Shown: positions 6,259-15,400 of the stretch, one piece after another
Numbering within the stretch: position 1 is the stretch's first letter
How the letters are laid out: each line of letters begins with the position of its first letter
Assembly: GCF_003857055.1 (NCBI RefSeq)
Contig: NZ_QGSZ01000369.1
Span: 1-32,413 of the forward strand
Source: Micromonospora inaquosa
GTDB lineage: Bacteria; Actinomycetota; Actinomycetes; Mycobacteriales; Micromonosporaceae
Direction of reading: 5' to 3'
Length of the DNA stretch: 32,413 nucleotides
Translations under genes and position numbers: made by a program
Notes under the pieces: model-generated
What the model was told of the DNA's origin: nothing
Databases searched by the model: none
Seen by the model: the letters and a program-made list of their open reading frames with translations, nothing else

Positions 6259-7545
6259 GTGCGACGTCGATCGGTAATCGGCACTTCTCTGGCCGTGGCC
6301 GCCGCCATGAGCCTGACCGCCTGCGGCGGCGACGGCGGCGGCGAAGACTCCAAGACCGTTCGCGTGACACTGGTCAACCACGTGTGGACCGAGAACATCA
6401 GGAAGGCCCTGCCGGAGTTCGAGAAGCAGTCCGGCCTCAAGGTCGACGTCACCCAGCTCGGTGAGGACCAGCTCTCCGACCAGTACAACGTCAAGCTGAA
6501 CGCCGGGTCCGACGACCTCGACGTGATGATGTACCGGCCCCTGCAGGAGGGGAAGCTGTTCGCCAAGAACAAGTACCTCGCCGACCTGAGTGAGAAGGTC
6601 AAGTCCGACAGCGCCTTCGAGATCGGCGACTTCCAGGCCGGGCCGATGCAGGCGACTACCTATGAGGACAAGGTGGTCGGGCTGCCGATCATCACCGAGC
6701 AGGAGGTCCTCTACTACCGCAAGGACCTGCTGACGAAGTCCGGCTTCACCGCGCCGCCCAAGACCCTTGACGAGCTCAAGGCGCAGGCCGCGAAGATCGA
6801 GGCCGACAACCCGGGCGTCGCCGGCTTCGTCGCTCGTACCGGCAAGGCCGCCGCCGTCACGCAGTTCTCCAGTTTCCTCTTCAGCTTCGGCGGCGACTTC
6901 GTGGACTCCAGCGGGAAGGCCACCGTCAACACCGAGCAGGCCAAGCAGGCGTACGCCTACTACGGCGGACTGCTGCGCGACCACGGCCCGGACAACATCA
7001 GCACCGACATGAGCTGGTCGGAGGCGATGGCGATCTTCACGCAGGGCAAGGCCGCCTTCTACACCGAGGCCAACTCGCTCTACAAGAACGCCACCGATCC
7101 GACCAAGTCCAAGGTCGTCGACTCCGTCGGCTTCGCGGCCTTCCCGGCCGGCCCGGCCGGATCGAAGCCGTACAACATCCCGTCCTGGGCGCTCGGGGTG
7201 AACGACAGCTCGGAGAACAAGGACAACGCCTGGAAGTTCATCCAGTGGGCGGCCGGCAAGGAGCAGGCGCTGGCGCAGCAGGCCGCCGGTGTGCCCGGCG
7301 CCCGCACCTCGGTCTGGGCCAACCCGGCGGGTACCGCCTCCTACCCGAAGGATCTTACCGAGGCGAACACGGCCAGCACCGCCAACGGCGTCGGGCACGA
7401 CCGTCCACTGGTGGTGAAGGTCGCCGAGGCGCGGGAGATCGTCGGCCAGCCGATCGTCGACGCGATCACCGGCAAGGACGCCGCCGGCTCGGCCGAGACG
7501 GCGAACGCGGCGTTCCAGAAGTTCCTCGACGACGAAGCGAAGTAA
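6259..7545 (+). CDS. Carbohydrate ABC transporter substrate-binding lipoprotein
   Basis: The 428-residue extracytoplasmic binding protein of the sugar type (family 1, MalE-like) starts with a basic region, a hydrophobic segment and a lipobox LTAC with Cys22, so it should be lipid-anchored outside the membrane. The mature part shows the usual two-lobe pattern: VRVTLVNHVWTENIRKALPEFEKQSG, the hinge sequence VVGLPIITEQEVLYYRKDLL and PSWALGVNDSSENKDNAWKFIQW. The GTG at 6259 is preferred over a possible upstream ATG at 6187 because AAGGAG sits 8 nt ahead and the lipoprotein signal begins right after it. It heads the cluster with two permeases. Its ligand is probably a sugar acid or an oligosaccharide yielding one, inferred from the dehydratases downstream. 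Confidence 0.93.
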   Translation: MRRRSVIGTSLAVAAAMSLTACGGDGGGEDSKTVRVTLVNHVWTENIRKALPEFEKQSGLKVDVTQLGEDQLSDQYNVKLNAGSDDLDVMMYRPLQEGKLFAKNKYLADLSEKVKSDSAFEIGDFQAGPMQATTYEDKVVGLPIITEQEVLYYRKDLLTKSGFTAPPKTLDELKAQAAKIEADNPGVAGFVARTGKAAAVTQFSSFLFSFGGDFVDSSGKATVNTEQAKQAYAYYGGLLRDHGPDNISTDMSWSEAMAIFTQGKAAFYTEANSLYKNATDPTKSKVVDSVGFAAFPAGPAGSKPYNIPSWALGVNDSSENKDNAWKFIQWAAGKEQALAQQAAGVPGARTSVWANPAGTASYPKDLTEANTASTANGVGHDRPLVVKVAEAREIVGQPIVDAITGKDAAGSAETANAAFQKFLDDEAK

Positions 7546-7556
7546 CCGACGCGCTG

Positions 7557-7584
7557 AGCGGCGGGGCCGACCGGCTCCGCCGCT
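7557..7584 (+). terminator. Intercistronic hairpin after the binding-protein gene
   Basis: AGCGGCGG (7557-7564) pairs with CCGCCGCT (7577-7584), with further GGCC/GGC pairing inside. It sits 11 nt after the lipoprotein stop and before the permease. Such hairpins commonly attenuate or stabilise transcripts so the binding protein is made in excess over the permeases. Confidence 0.5.
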
Positions 7585-7620
7585 TCGCCGGGACCTGACC
7601 CCGCCAACCCGGAGATCTCA

Positions 7621-8574
7621 ATGTCAGCCGTTCTCACCCCCCGTACCGATTCACCCGAGGCACCACCGACGTCCCTGGACACGACGTCGGCCTGGTCGCG
7701 TTGGGCCAACGACTACCGCAAGTGGCTCTTCGCGGCACCCGCCATGGCGTTCGTCGCCGTGCTGATCATCTTTCCGGTGGCGTGGACCGGGTACCTGAGC
7801 CTGACCGACGCCGAAGGTTCGGTACGCGCCGAGTCCGAGTTCATCGGCTTCCAGAACTACCTCGACGTGCTCACCGACACCGACCGGTTCTGGCCGGCGG
7901 TCTGGCGTACCGTCCTCTTCACCGGCGTCGTGCTGTTCTTCGAGGTCATCCTCGGCATGGCGATCGCCCTGCTGCTGTGGCGTCCCTTCCGCGGTGAGAA
8001 GTGGGTCCGGGTCGCGATCCTCCTGCCGCTGGTGGCCACCCCGGTCGCGGTCGGCATGATGTGGCGTCTGATCTTCGACCCCACCATCGGGATGGCGAAC
8101 CAGCTGCTCGCCTGGGTCGGGATCGGCCCCCAGCCCTGGCTCGCCGGGCAGCACTCGGCCCTGCCGACCACGATGTTCATCGACATCTGGCAGTGGACCC
8201 CGATGGTCGTGCTGATCCTGCTCGCCGGGCTCACCTCGCTCTCCGACGAGCCCCAGGAAGCGGCCCGGATCGACGGCGCCAGCAGCTGGCAGCGGTTCCG
8301 GCACGTCACCCTCCCGCTGCTGATGCCCACGGTGATCGTCGCCATCCTGCTGCGCGGCATCGACGCGCTGAAGACGTTCGACATCCTCTACGCCACCAAG
8401 GGACGCGGCGGTGGGTCGTTCCACGAGGTCGAGACCCTCAACGTGTACGCGTACGGCCTCAGCTTCGACTACAACGACTACGGCGTCTCGTCGACAGTCC
8501 TCATCATCTTCTTCCTGATCATCATCGGGGTGATGTGGGCCCTCACCTATCGCAAGAAGGGGCTGGGCCGATGA
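7621..8574 (+). CDS. Carbohydrate ABC transporter permease (MalF/UgpA type)
   Basis: The 317-residue inner-membrane permease has a polar N-terminus of about 33 residues and six predicted helices, the first at about 36-60 (WLFAAPAMAFVAVLIIFPVAW). The cytoplasmic EAA coupling loop that docks on the ATPase is clear at about 212-234 (EAARIDGASSWQRFRHVTLP). GGAG at 7611-7614 precedes the ATG. The stop overlaps the next permease start in an ATGA junction, so the two halves of the channel are translationally coupled. It should pair with the MalG-type partner and the lipoprotein upstream. No ATP-binding subunit gene occurs in the window; actinobacteria often energise such CUT1 importers with a shared MsiK-type ATPase encoded elsewhere. 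Confidence 0.95.
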   Translation: MSAVLTPRTDSPEAPPTSLDTTSAWSRWANDYRKWLFAAPAMAFVAVLIIFPVAWTGYLSLTDAEGSVRAESEFIGFQNYLDVLTDTDRFWPAVWRTVLFTGVVLFFEVILGMAIALLLWRPFRGEKWVRVAILLPLVATPVAVGMMWRLIFDPTIGMANQLLAWVGIGPQPWLAGQHSALPTTMFIDIWQWTPMVVLILLAGLTSLSDEPQEAARIDGASSWQRFRHVTLPLLMPTVIVAILLRGIDALKTFDILYATKGRGGGSFHEVETLNVYAYGLSFDYNDYGVSSTVLIIFFLIIIGVMWALTYRKKGLGR

Positions 8575-9386
8575 AGCCGAGCAAGCCGTACCGGGTGTTC
8601 CGCAACTCGGCGCTCGTGGTCGTGGTGTTCGCGCTGATGGCGCCGCTGCTCTGGATGGTCGCCGCGTCGTTCAAGACCAACGTGGACATCTACGACACCG
8701 CCAAGGCGTTCGTCTTCTCGCCCAGCCTGAAGAACTACGAGACCGTCCTCCAGCAGGCGAACTATCTGCAGTTCATCGGCAACAGCCTCTGGGTGGCGTT
8801 CGCGGCCACCACGCTCTCGCTGGTCCTCGGCGTGCCCGCCGCGTACTCGATGAGCCGGTTCACCATGCAGAAGTCCGCGCTCGTCGTGCTCATGGCCCGG
8901 GTGATTCCCGGTGTCTCGCTGCTGGTGCCCTGGTACTACGTCTTCTCGAACCTGAAGATGGTCGGCGGGTTCAGCGTGCTGATCCTGAGCCACATGTTCG
9001 TGTCGCTGCCGCTGATCGTCTACATCATGATGGGCTACTTCGACGGACTGCCGGCCGAGTTGGAAGAGGCCGCCCTGGTCGACGGGCTGACCCACATCGG
9101 CGCGTTCCGGCGGATCACCCTCCCGCTGTCGTTGCCCGGCGTGGCGACCGCCGGCATCCTCTCCTTCATCTTCTCCTGGAACAACTTCATGTTCGCCCTG
9201 GTGCTCTCCGGCTCCGACACGAAGACGCTCCCCGTCGCGATCTTCGACTTCGTCGGCTACGCCAGCATCGACTGGGGTGGCCTGATGGCCGCCGCGACAG
9301 TGGTCACCCTGCCGATCATGCTGATCGCCCTGTTCGTGCAGAAGTACGTCGTCTCCGGCCTCACCGCCGGCGCAACGAAGGGCTGA
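8571..9386 (+). CDS. Carbohydrate ABC transporter permease (MalG/UgpE type)
   Basis: The 271-residue second channel subunit of the CUT1-type importer has six hydrophobic segments, beginning with SALVVVVFALMAPLLWMVAASF (13-34), and ends in a hydrophobic helix with a short YVVSGLTAGATKG tail, a typical MalG-family C-terminus. The EAA loop is at about 165-186 (EEAALVDGLTHIGAFRRITLP). It overlaps the upstream permease by 4 bp (ATGA) and is followed after 7 nt by the galactonate dehydratase, so transport and catabolism are on one transcript. The ligand is inferred to be related to the aldonates handled downstream. Confidence 0.95.
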   Translation: MKPSKPYRVFRNSALVVVVFALMAPLLWMVAASFKTNVDIYDTAKAFVFSPSLKNYETVLQQANYLQFIGNSLWVAFAATTLSLVLGVPAAYSMSRFTMQKSALVVLMARVIPGVSLLVPWYYVFSNLKMVGGFSVLILSHMFVSLPLIVYIMMGYFDGLPAELEEAALVDGLTHIGAFRRITLPLSLPGVATAGILSFIFSWNNFMFALVLSGSDTKTLPVAIFDFVGYASIDWGGLMAAATVVTLPIMLIALFVQKYVVSGLTAGATKG

Positions 9387-9393
9387 CCGGGGC

Positions 9394-10542
9394 ATGACGA
9401 CGATCGCAATCGTGGAGACCTTCCTGGTCGCGCCCCGCTGGCTGTTCGTCCGGATCGAGACGGAATCCGGCATCGTCGGCTGGGGCGAGGCGACCTGCGA
9501 GGGCCAGTCCGAGACCGTACGCACCGCCGTCCACCAGCTCAGCGAGCTGCTCATCGGCCGGGACGCGCTGCGCATCGAGGACCACTGGCAGGTGCTGACC
9601 AAGGGGTCCTTCTACCGGGGTGGCCCGATCCTGGCCAGCGCGGTGTCCGGTCTGGACCAGGCGCTCTGGGACATCGCCGGCAAGTACTACGGCGCCCCCG
9701 TGCACCAACTGCTCGGCGGGCCGGTGCGGGACCGGATCCGCGTCTACGGATGGATCGGTGGTGACGAGCCCGCCGAGATCCGCGACCAGATCAGCGCCCG
9801 GATCGAGGCGGGCCTGACCGCGGTGAAGATGAACGCGTCCGGTCGGATGGGCGCGCTCGCCTCGGTCGCCGACCTCGACGCGGTGGTGCAGCGGGTGGCC
9901 ACCGCCCGCGAGGTCCTCGGCGACGACCGCGACGTCGCTGTCGACTTCCACGGCCGGTTCACCCTCGCCAACGTCCGGCGGGTCGCCCCGCTGCTGGAGC
10001 CCTACCGACCGTTCTTCCTGGAAGAACCGGTGGTGCCGGAGAACTCGCACCTGATCGGTGAGGTGGTCCGTTGCACGACCACCCCCATCTCGACCGGGGA
10101 GCGGCTCTACAACCGGCAGGAGTTCCTGCCCGTGTTGCAGGCCGGCATCGCGGTGGCCCAACCGGATCTCGCGCACGCCGGCGGCATCACCGAGGTTCGC
10201 AAGATCGCCACGTTGGCCGAGGTGTACGACGTACAACTCGCCCCGCACTGCCCGCTCGGGCCGATCGCACTGGCCGCCTGCCTCCAGGTCGGCTTCGCCA
10301 CCCCCAACTTCCTGATCCAGGAACAGAGCATCGGCATCCACTACAACCAGGGCGCCGAGGTGCTCGACTACTGCCTCGACCAGACTCCGCTGACCTTCGT
10401 GGACGGGTACGTGTCCCGGCTGACCGCACCCGGCCTCGGCATCGAGATCGACGAACACGCGGTGCGGACCGCGGACAAGCGCGGGCACGCCTGGCGCAGC
10501 CCGACCTGGCGGCACCCCGACGGCTCCTACGCGGAGTGGTGA
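9394..10542 (+). CDS. dgoD: D-galactonate dehydratase (enolase superfamily)
   Basis: The 382-residue protein matches E. coli DgoD along its length and in its active site. Mg2+ ligands are D184 (VDFHGRF), E210 (FFLEEPV) and E236 (STGERLY). Catalytic histidines are H186 and H285 (LAPHCPLGPIALAAC), with E310 in IQEQSIGIHYN and the C-terminal WRHPDGSYAEW. The enzyme removes water from D-galactonate to give 2-keto-3-deoxy-D-galactonate in the cytoplasm. It follows the permeases after 7 nt. The usual next enzymes, KDGal kinase and KDPGal aldolase, are not in the cluster, so the product must be handled by enzymes encoded elsewhere. Assignment is strong; activity on related aldonates is possible. Confidence 0.92.
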   Translation: MTTIAIVETFLVAPRWLFVRIETESGIVGWGEATCEGQSETVRTAVHQLSELLIGRDALRIEDHWQVLTKGSFYRGGPILASAVSGLDQALWDIAGKYYGAPVHQLLGGPVRDRIRVYGWIGGDEPAEIRDQISARIEAGLTAVKMNASGRMGALASVADLDAVVQRVATAREVLGDDRDVAVDFHGRFTLANVRRVAPLLEPYRPFFLEEPVVPENSHLIGEVVRCTTTPISTGERLYNRQEFLPVLQAGIAVAQPDLAHAGGITEVRKIATLAEVYDVQLAPHCPLGPIALAACLQVGFATPNFLIQEQSIGIHYNQGAEVLDYCLDQTPLTFVDGYVSRLTAPGLGIEIDEHAVRTADKRGHAWRSPTWRHPDGSYAEW

Positions 10543-10573
10543 GACCCCGACCGGCAAGAACGAAAGGCACCCC

Positions 10574-11803
10574 GTGAAGATCGTCGCAGCAGACATCATC
10601 GTGTCCAGCCCCGACCGGAACTTCGTCACCCTGAAGATCACCACCGACGAGGGGATCACCGGTCTGGGCGACGCCACGCTCAACGGCCGTGAGCTCTCCG
10701 TCGCCTCGTACCTGCGCGACCACGTCGCCCCGCTGCTGATGGGGCGCGACGCGCACCGGATCGAGGACACCTGGCAGTTCCTGTACCGGTCGGCGTACTG
10801 GCGGCGTGGCCCGGTCACCATGGCCGCCATCGCCGCGGTGGACGTCGCGCTCTGGGACATCTTGGCCAAGGCCGCCGGCATGCCGCTGTACCAACTGCTG
10901 GGCGGCGCGTCCCGCACCGGCATCATGGCGTACGGCCACGCGTCCGGGCGGGACCTGCCCGAGCTGTTCGACTCGATCCGCCAACACCTCGACGAGGGAT
11001 TCCGGTCGATCCGGGTGCAGACCTCGGTGCCGGGAATCAACGCGGTCTACGGCGTGGCCGCGCAGCCCAGCTCCACCGGCCAGCGCTACGACTACGAACC
11101 CGCCCAGCGCACCCCGCTGCCCGCCGAGGAGGACTGGGACACCCGGGCGTACCTGCGCCACCTGCCGTCGGTCTTCGAGGCGGTGCGCAACGAGTTCGGC
11201 CCGGAGTTGCCGCTGCTGCACGACGGTCACCACCGGATGACCCCGATCCAGGCCGCCAAACTCGGCAAGGCCCTCGAACCGTACGACCTGTTCTGGCTGG
11301 AGGACTGCACCCCGGCCGAGAACCAGGAGGCGCTGCGGCTGGTCCGCCAGCACACCACCACGCCGCTGGCCATCGGGGAGGTCTTCAACACGGTCTGGGA
11401 CTACCAGACCCTGATCCGCGAGCAGCTGATCGACTACGTTCGCTCCGCGGTCACCCACACCGGTGGCATCACCGCCATGCGCAAGCTGCTCGACTTCGCC
11501 GCCCAGTACCAGATCAAGTCCGGCATCCACGGCCCCACCGACATCTCCCCGGTGGGTATGGCCGCGGCGCTGCACCTGGACCTGGCCATCCACAACTTCG
11601 GGATCCAGGAGTACATGAAGCACACCCCGCTGGCCAACGAGGTGTTCCGGCAGTCGTTCACCTTCACCGACGGCTACCTGCACCCGGGCGACCAACCGGG
11701 GCTCGGGGTGGAGCTCGACGAGGAGGCGGCGGCCCGGTTCCCGTACGAGCCGGCGTACCTGCCGTTCAACCGGCTCAAGGACGGCACGGTTCATGACTGG
11801 TGA
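10574..11803 (+). CDS. manD: D-mannonate/D-gluconate dehydratase (ManD group, enolase superfamily)
   Basis: The 409-residue protein is of the ManD (formerly RspA) group. Visible active-site residues: R147 and Y159 (acid/base pair), D217 and H219 (HDGHHRM), E243 (WLEDCTP), E269 (AIGEVFN), H319 (SGIHGPTD) and E346 (GIQEYMKH). The group dehydrates D-mannonate and/or D-gluconate to 2-keto-3-deoxy-D-gluconate. Position 321 after H-G is Pro; from memory, high-efficiency mannonate dehydratases carry Ala here and low-efficiency or gluconate-active ones carry Pro, so gluconate or a mixed role is plausible beside a gluconokinase gene. The GTG start at 10574 has GAAAGG just upstream. The last 11 bp overlap the gluconokinase gene. 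Family firm, substrate preference open. Confidence 0.88.
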   Translation: MKIVAADIIVSSPDRNFVTLKITTDEGITGLGDATLNGRELSVASYLRDHVAPLLMGRDAHRIEDTWQFLYRSAYWRRGPVTMAAIAAVDVALWDILAKAAGMPLYQLLGGASRTGIMAYGHASGRDLPELFDSIRQHLDEGFRSIRVQTSVPGINAVYGVAAQPSSTGQRYDYEPAQRTPLPAEEDWDTRAYLRHLPSVFEAVRNEFGPELPLLHDGHHRMTPIQAAKLGKALEPYDLFWLEDCTPAENQEALRLVRQHTTTPLAIGEVFNTVWDYQTLIREQLIDYVRSAVTHTGGITAMRKLLDFAAQYQIKSGIHGPTDISPVGMAAALHLDLAIHNFGIQEYMKHTPLANEVFRQSFTFTDGYLHPGDQPGLGVELDEEAAARFPYEPAYLPFNRLKDGTVHDW

Positions 11804-12353
11804 GCGGCGCGGTGCCCAGCCCACCCGGCACGTCGTGGTGATGGGCGTCTCCGGGGCCGGCAAGACCACTGTGGCGCGCGGGATCAGCGCGACGACCGGG
11901 CTGACGTTCGCCGAGGCGGACGAGTTCCACTCCCCGGAGAACGTGGCGCGGATGCGTTCCGGCGTACCGCTGGACGACGCCACCCGGTGGCCCTGGCTGG
12001 CCGACATCGCCGCCTGGATCGCCGAGCGTGGCGCGGAGGGCCGCTCGACGGTGCTGGCCTGCTCGGCGTTGAAGCGGTCCTACCGGGACGTGCTCCGCCA
12101 GGGCCCGCTGCGGGTGGACTTCGTGCACCTGGACGGGCCGGTGGAGGTCATCCGAGCCCGGTTGGCCCAGCGCGAGGGGCACTACATGCCGGCAAGTCTG
12201 CTGGAGTCGCAGCTCGCCACCCTGGAACCGGCCGAGCCGGACGAGTCGGTGCTCGTCCTCGACCTCTCGTCGCCGCCGGAAGCCCTGATCGCGGCGGCCG
12301 TCAGGGGTCTCGGCCTGCCCGGTTCGGTGCCGGTGGGGGAGCACACCAGCTGA
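11793..12353 (+). CDS. gntK: Gluconokinase
   Basis: The 186-residue P-loop kinase has Walker A GVSGAGKT (18-25), the substrate-binding run ADEFHSPENVARMRSGVPLDD with R-W-P-W-L, the ACSALKRSYRD motif and the lid region REGHYMPASLLESQ. All are hallmarks of GntK/IdnK-type gluconokinase, which phosphorylates D-gluconate to 6-phosphogluconate with ATP. It starts 11 bp inside the end of the ManD gene, so translation is coupled. It gives the cluster a second exit for gluconate, into the pentose-phosphate pathway, beside the dehydratase route. It is the last gene of the operon and is followed by a strong hairpin. Confidence 0.93.
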   Translation: MTGERRGAQPTRHVVVMGVSGAGKTTVARGISATTGLTFAEADEFHSPENVARMRSGVPLDDATRWPWLADIAAWIAERGAEGRSTVLACSALKRSYRDVLRQGPLRVDFVHLDGPVEVIRARLAQREGHYMPASLLESQLATLEPAEPDESVLVLDLSSPPEALIAAAVRGLGLPGSVPVGEHTS

Positions 12354-12356
12354 AAC

Positions 12357-12410
12357 CGGGCGGGGCGGGCCCGGTTCCTCGACGTCCAGGAACCGAGCCC
12401 GCCCCGCCCG
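12357..12410. terminator. Long bidirectional terminator hairpin
   Basis: Arms 12357-12379 and 12388-12410 pair over 23 positions with one mismatch around an 8-nt loop. It starts 4 nt after the gluconokinase stop and ends 12 nt before the stop of the carboxylase on the opposite strand. It has no T-tract but should be extremely stable and could end both transcripts. Confidence 0.85.
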
Positions 12411-12421
12411 ATCTCGGCGGA

Positions 12422-15400
12422 TCACCCGAGGCGGGCCTCGATGGCCTCGATGATGCGCGGACGCAGCTCGGCGGCGCGGATGACGGCGTCCACCGAGCCG
12501 ACCTCGACGGCGCGGTGAATGTTGTGCACCCGATCGAACTCCGCGGCCACCTCGCTGAGCTTCTCCGCGCGCACCGACGAACGCAGCTCGTCGAGCTCCG
12601 CGGTCAGCGCGGCGCGTTCGGTGCCAGCCGCGGCGGCGGTGCGGGCCTCCAGGTCCCGCACCCGCGGGTCGGCCGCCGTACGGGCGTTGACGTCGGCGGA
12701 GAACACGACAGCGGCGGCGGGTGCGCCACCGAGCACCGAGGCGAACGAGCCCTCCAGCGCCAGCACCGTCATGTTCGGGTTCAACGCCTTCGAGAACACC
12801 ACGAACGCGCCGCCGTGGTAGCGCGAGATCACGCAGAAGACGATGGGCCCGCGGAAGTTCACGATCGCCCGGCCGATCTCGGCGCCGTACTCCAGTTGCA
12901 GCTTGCGCATCGACTCCGGTGAGCCGTCGAAGCCGGACAGGTTCGCCAGCACGACGAGCGGCCGGTTGCCGCTGGCCGCGTTGATCGCCCGCGCGGCCTT
13001 CTTCGACGAGCGCGGGAACAGCGTGCCCGCCGTGTAGGTGTCCGGACCGTCGGTGGGCGGGAAGCCGTGCCGCGGCACCGACCGGGACTCGATGCCGAGC
13101 AGGCAGACCGGGATACCACCGAGGTGGACGTCCTGCACGACCGCGGTGTCCGCGTCCGCCATGCCAGCCCAACGCTCCAGCACGGCGTGGTCCTGGTCGG
13201 ACAGGGCCCGCATCACCGTCCGGATGTCGAACGGCTTCTTGCGGTCCGGGTTGGCCTCGGCGGAGAAGATCTCCCCGACGGTGGCGAAGGCGCTACCCGC
13301 CACGTCGTGCGGGAAGTCGGAGATGTCCCGGTCGGCCGGGTCGGTGGTGACCGCCCGTCGGGGCGCGTCCTCGCCGGGTGCGACGTACGTGTGGTCGTAG
13401 TGCGCCATCACCACGTCCCGGGCGGCCGTCAGGTTCGGCGCCCAGTACTGCGCCTGCCCGTTCGGTCCCATCACCCGGTCGTAGCCGCCGATGCCGAAGT
13501 TGTCCTCAGCCGACACCCCACCGGAGAAGTCGAGCGACTGCTTGCCGGTGAGCACCATCGCCGAGTCGGGCGTCATCACCAGGATGCCCTTGGTGTGCAT
13601 GAGCATCGTCGCCTCGGCGTTCCAGTACGGCTGCGCGCCGACGTTGATGCCCGCCACCACGATGTTGATCTCACCGCCGGCCTGGGTGAACTCGACGATC
13701 CGCTTGAGCGCCGCAGCCACCCAGTCCATGTTCTCCGTGCCGGAGGTCATCGAGATCCGGGCCCCGGCGGACAGCGCCCACCACTCCAGCGGCACCTGCA
13801 TCCGCTCGGCCAGGTCGAGTGCGGCGATCACGCGCCGGCACTCCGGCTCCGACAGGGCGCCCAGCGACTTCGTCGGGTCACCGAGCAGCACCACCCGCGT
13901 GACACCCTGCGGGTAGCGCTCGGTCGGCGTGGTGACCACCCCGGCGACGATCGCGGCGCTGTTGCGCCCCTTCGGGCGGTGCACCGGCGTCAGCACGTGG
14001 TCGTCGTCGAGGTCGTACTCGACGAAGTCACCGAGCCGGCCGGTCAGCTCGTACGGGTACACGGTGTTGCGGCTGCTGGCCCGCAGCACCTTGAGCCGGT
14101 ACTCGTCGAGCGGCTCGATCGGCTCGACCGGCGGCTCCCCGACGGCCAGTTCGGCGCCGCCCGCCGCGTCGAACGAGATCCGTACGGCGATCCTCGTCAG
14201 CTCGCCGGTCCGACGGTCGCGCTGCCGCGCGATGAACAGGATCTCCTCCAAGCCGGCGCCCGCGGTCGTCGGGCGGACCCGCCCGGCGATCATCTCCATC
14301 TCCTCGCGGGTCAACTCGCTCGGCGGCCACACGTAGACCACGATGCGGTTGGTGTTGAAGCGCGTCTTCGACGGCCGGCGCGACTGGGCGCGGCGGATCG
14401 AGTCGAGGCAGGCGGCGATGGCGTCCTCGGTGGTCGGCAGCGCGACCAGACGGCCGTCCTGCTCGCGAAGCTCGGTGAGGTCGCGCACCTGCGCGAACGC
14501 CACGAGGCGCTCGTCGGCCCGGTTCTCCCGGGCCACGCACTGGAAGAGGTAGACCTCCTCGTCCGACGACGGCAGCCGGGTCAGGTCGAACTTGTGCAGT
14601 CGCTCCAGCTGCATCCGCTGCGCGATGTACGGGTGCAGCCCGCGGATCAGCCGGTCCTCGGTCAACTGGGCGCCCGACGGGCGGAAGGTGAAGTGGTGGT
14701 GCATCACCGCTCCGCCGCGACCCGCGACGGTAGTGGTCACCCGACGGACCTGGGGCGGCAGCGGGTGCGCGGCGATGACGTCGGCCAGCGCCGCCGCCAT
14801 CGCGTCGAAGTCCTCCGGCTGGTTCTCCCAGCCGAGGTAGATGTCGGCGTCCACGGCGTCCTCGCCGGTGGCCAGGTCGGCCAACCCGCGCAGGGCGTCG
14901 CCCAGCGCGTCGAAGCGCACCGCGGCGGAGACCACGCTCGACTCGGCGCGTTCGGCGACCACGAACGTGCAGCCCGCGACCTCACGGGTACGCACACTGG
15001 TGAGCGACCGGTTGCCGTAGTACCGCCGGGTCAGCACCTCCAACATCACCGCGTTGTCGAGGTGGTCGCGGACGAGCCGCTGGCCGAGCAGCCGGACCAG
15101 GGGTTCGGTGCTGCGCACCATCTCGGCGACGCGCTCGGCGCGGTCCGGCGCATCCGGGTGCGCGTCCAGGTGCCGCAGGTGTCCACGGACCTCGGCGTAG
15201 ACGCGGGCGCGGTTGCGGCGCAGCAGCGGCTGGGCGAACCAGGCGAACACCACGCCCCGGGCGAGGTCCGCGACCGCCGGGAAGCGGACCTGCGTCGCGG
15301 CGATCAGCCGTTCCAGGGCGAGGCCGGCCGGCTCACGCAGCGTCTCGTCCGGCGGGGTCTCCCGCAGCCAGGCGCGCAGCAGCGCCGCGATGACCTGCGC

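Noticed and set aside
9361..12007. Long leftward frames (about 560 and 600 codons) across the dehydratase and gluconokinase genes
   Set aside because: They are antisense to dgoD, manD and gntK, whose active-site residues are all present on the + strand.
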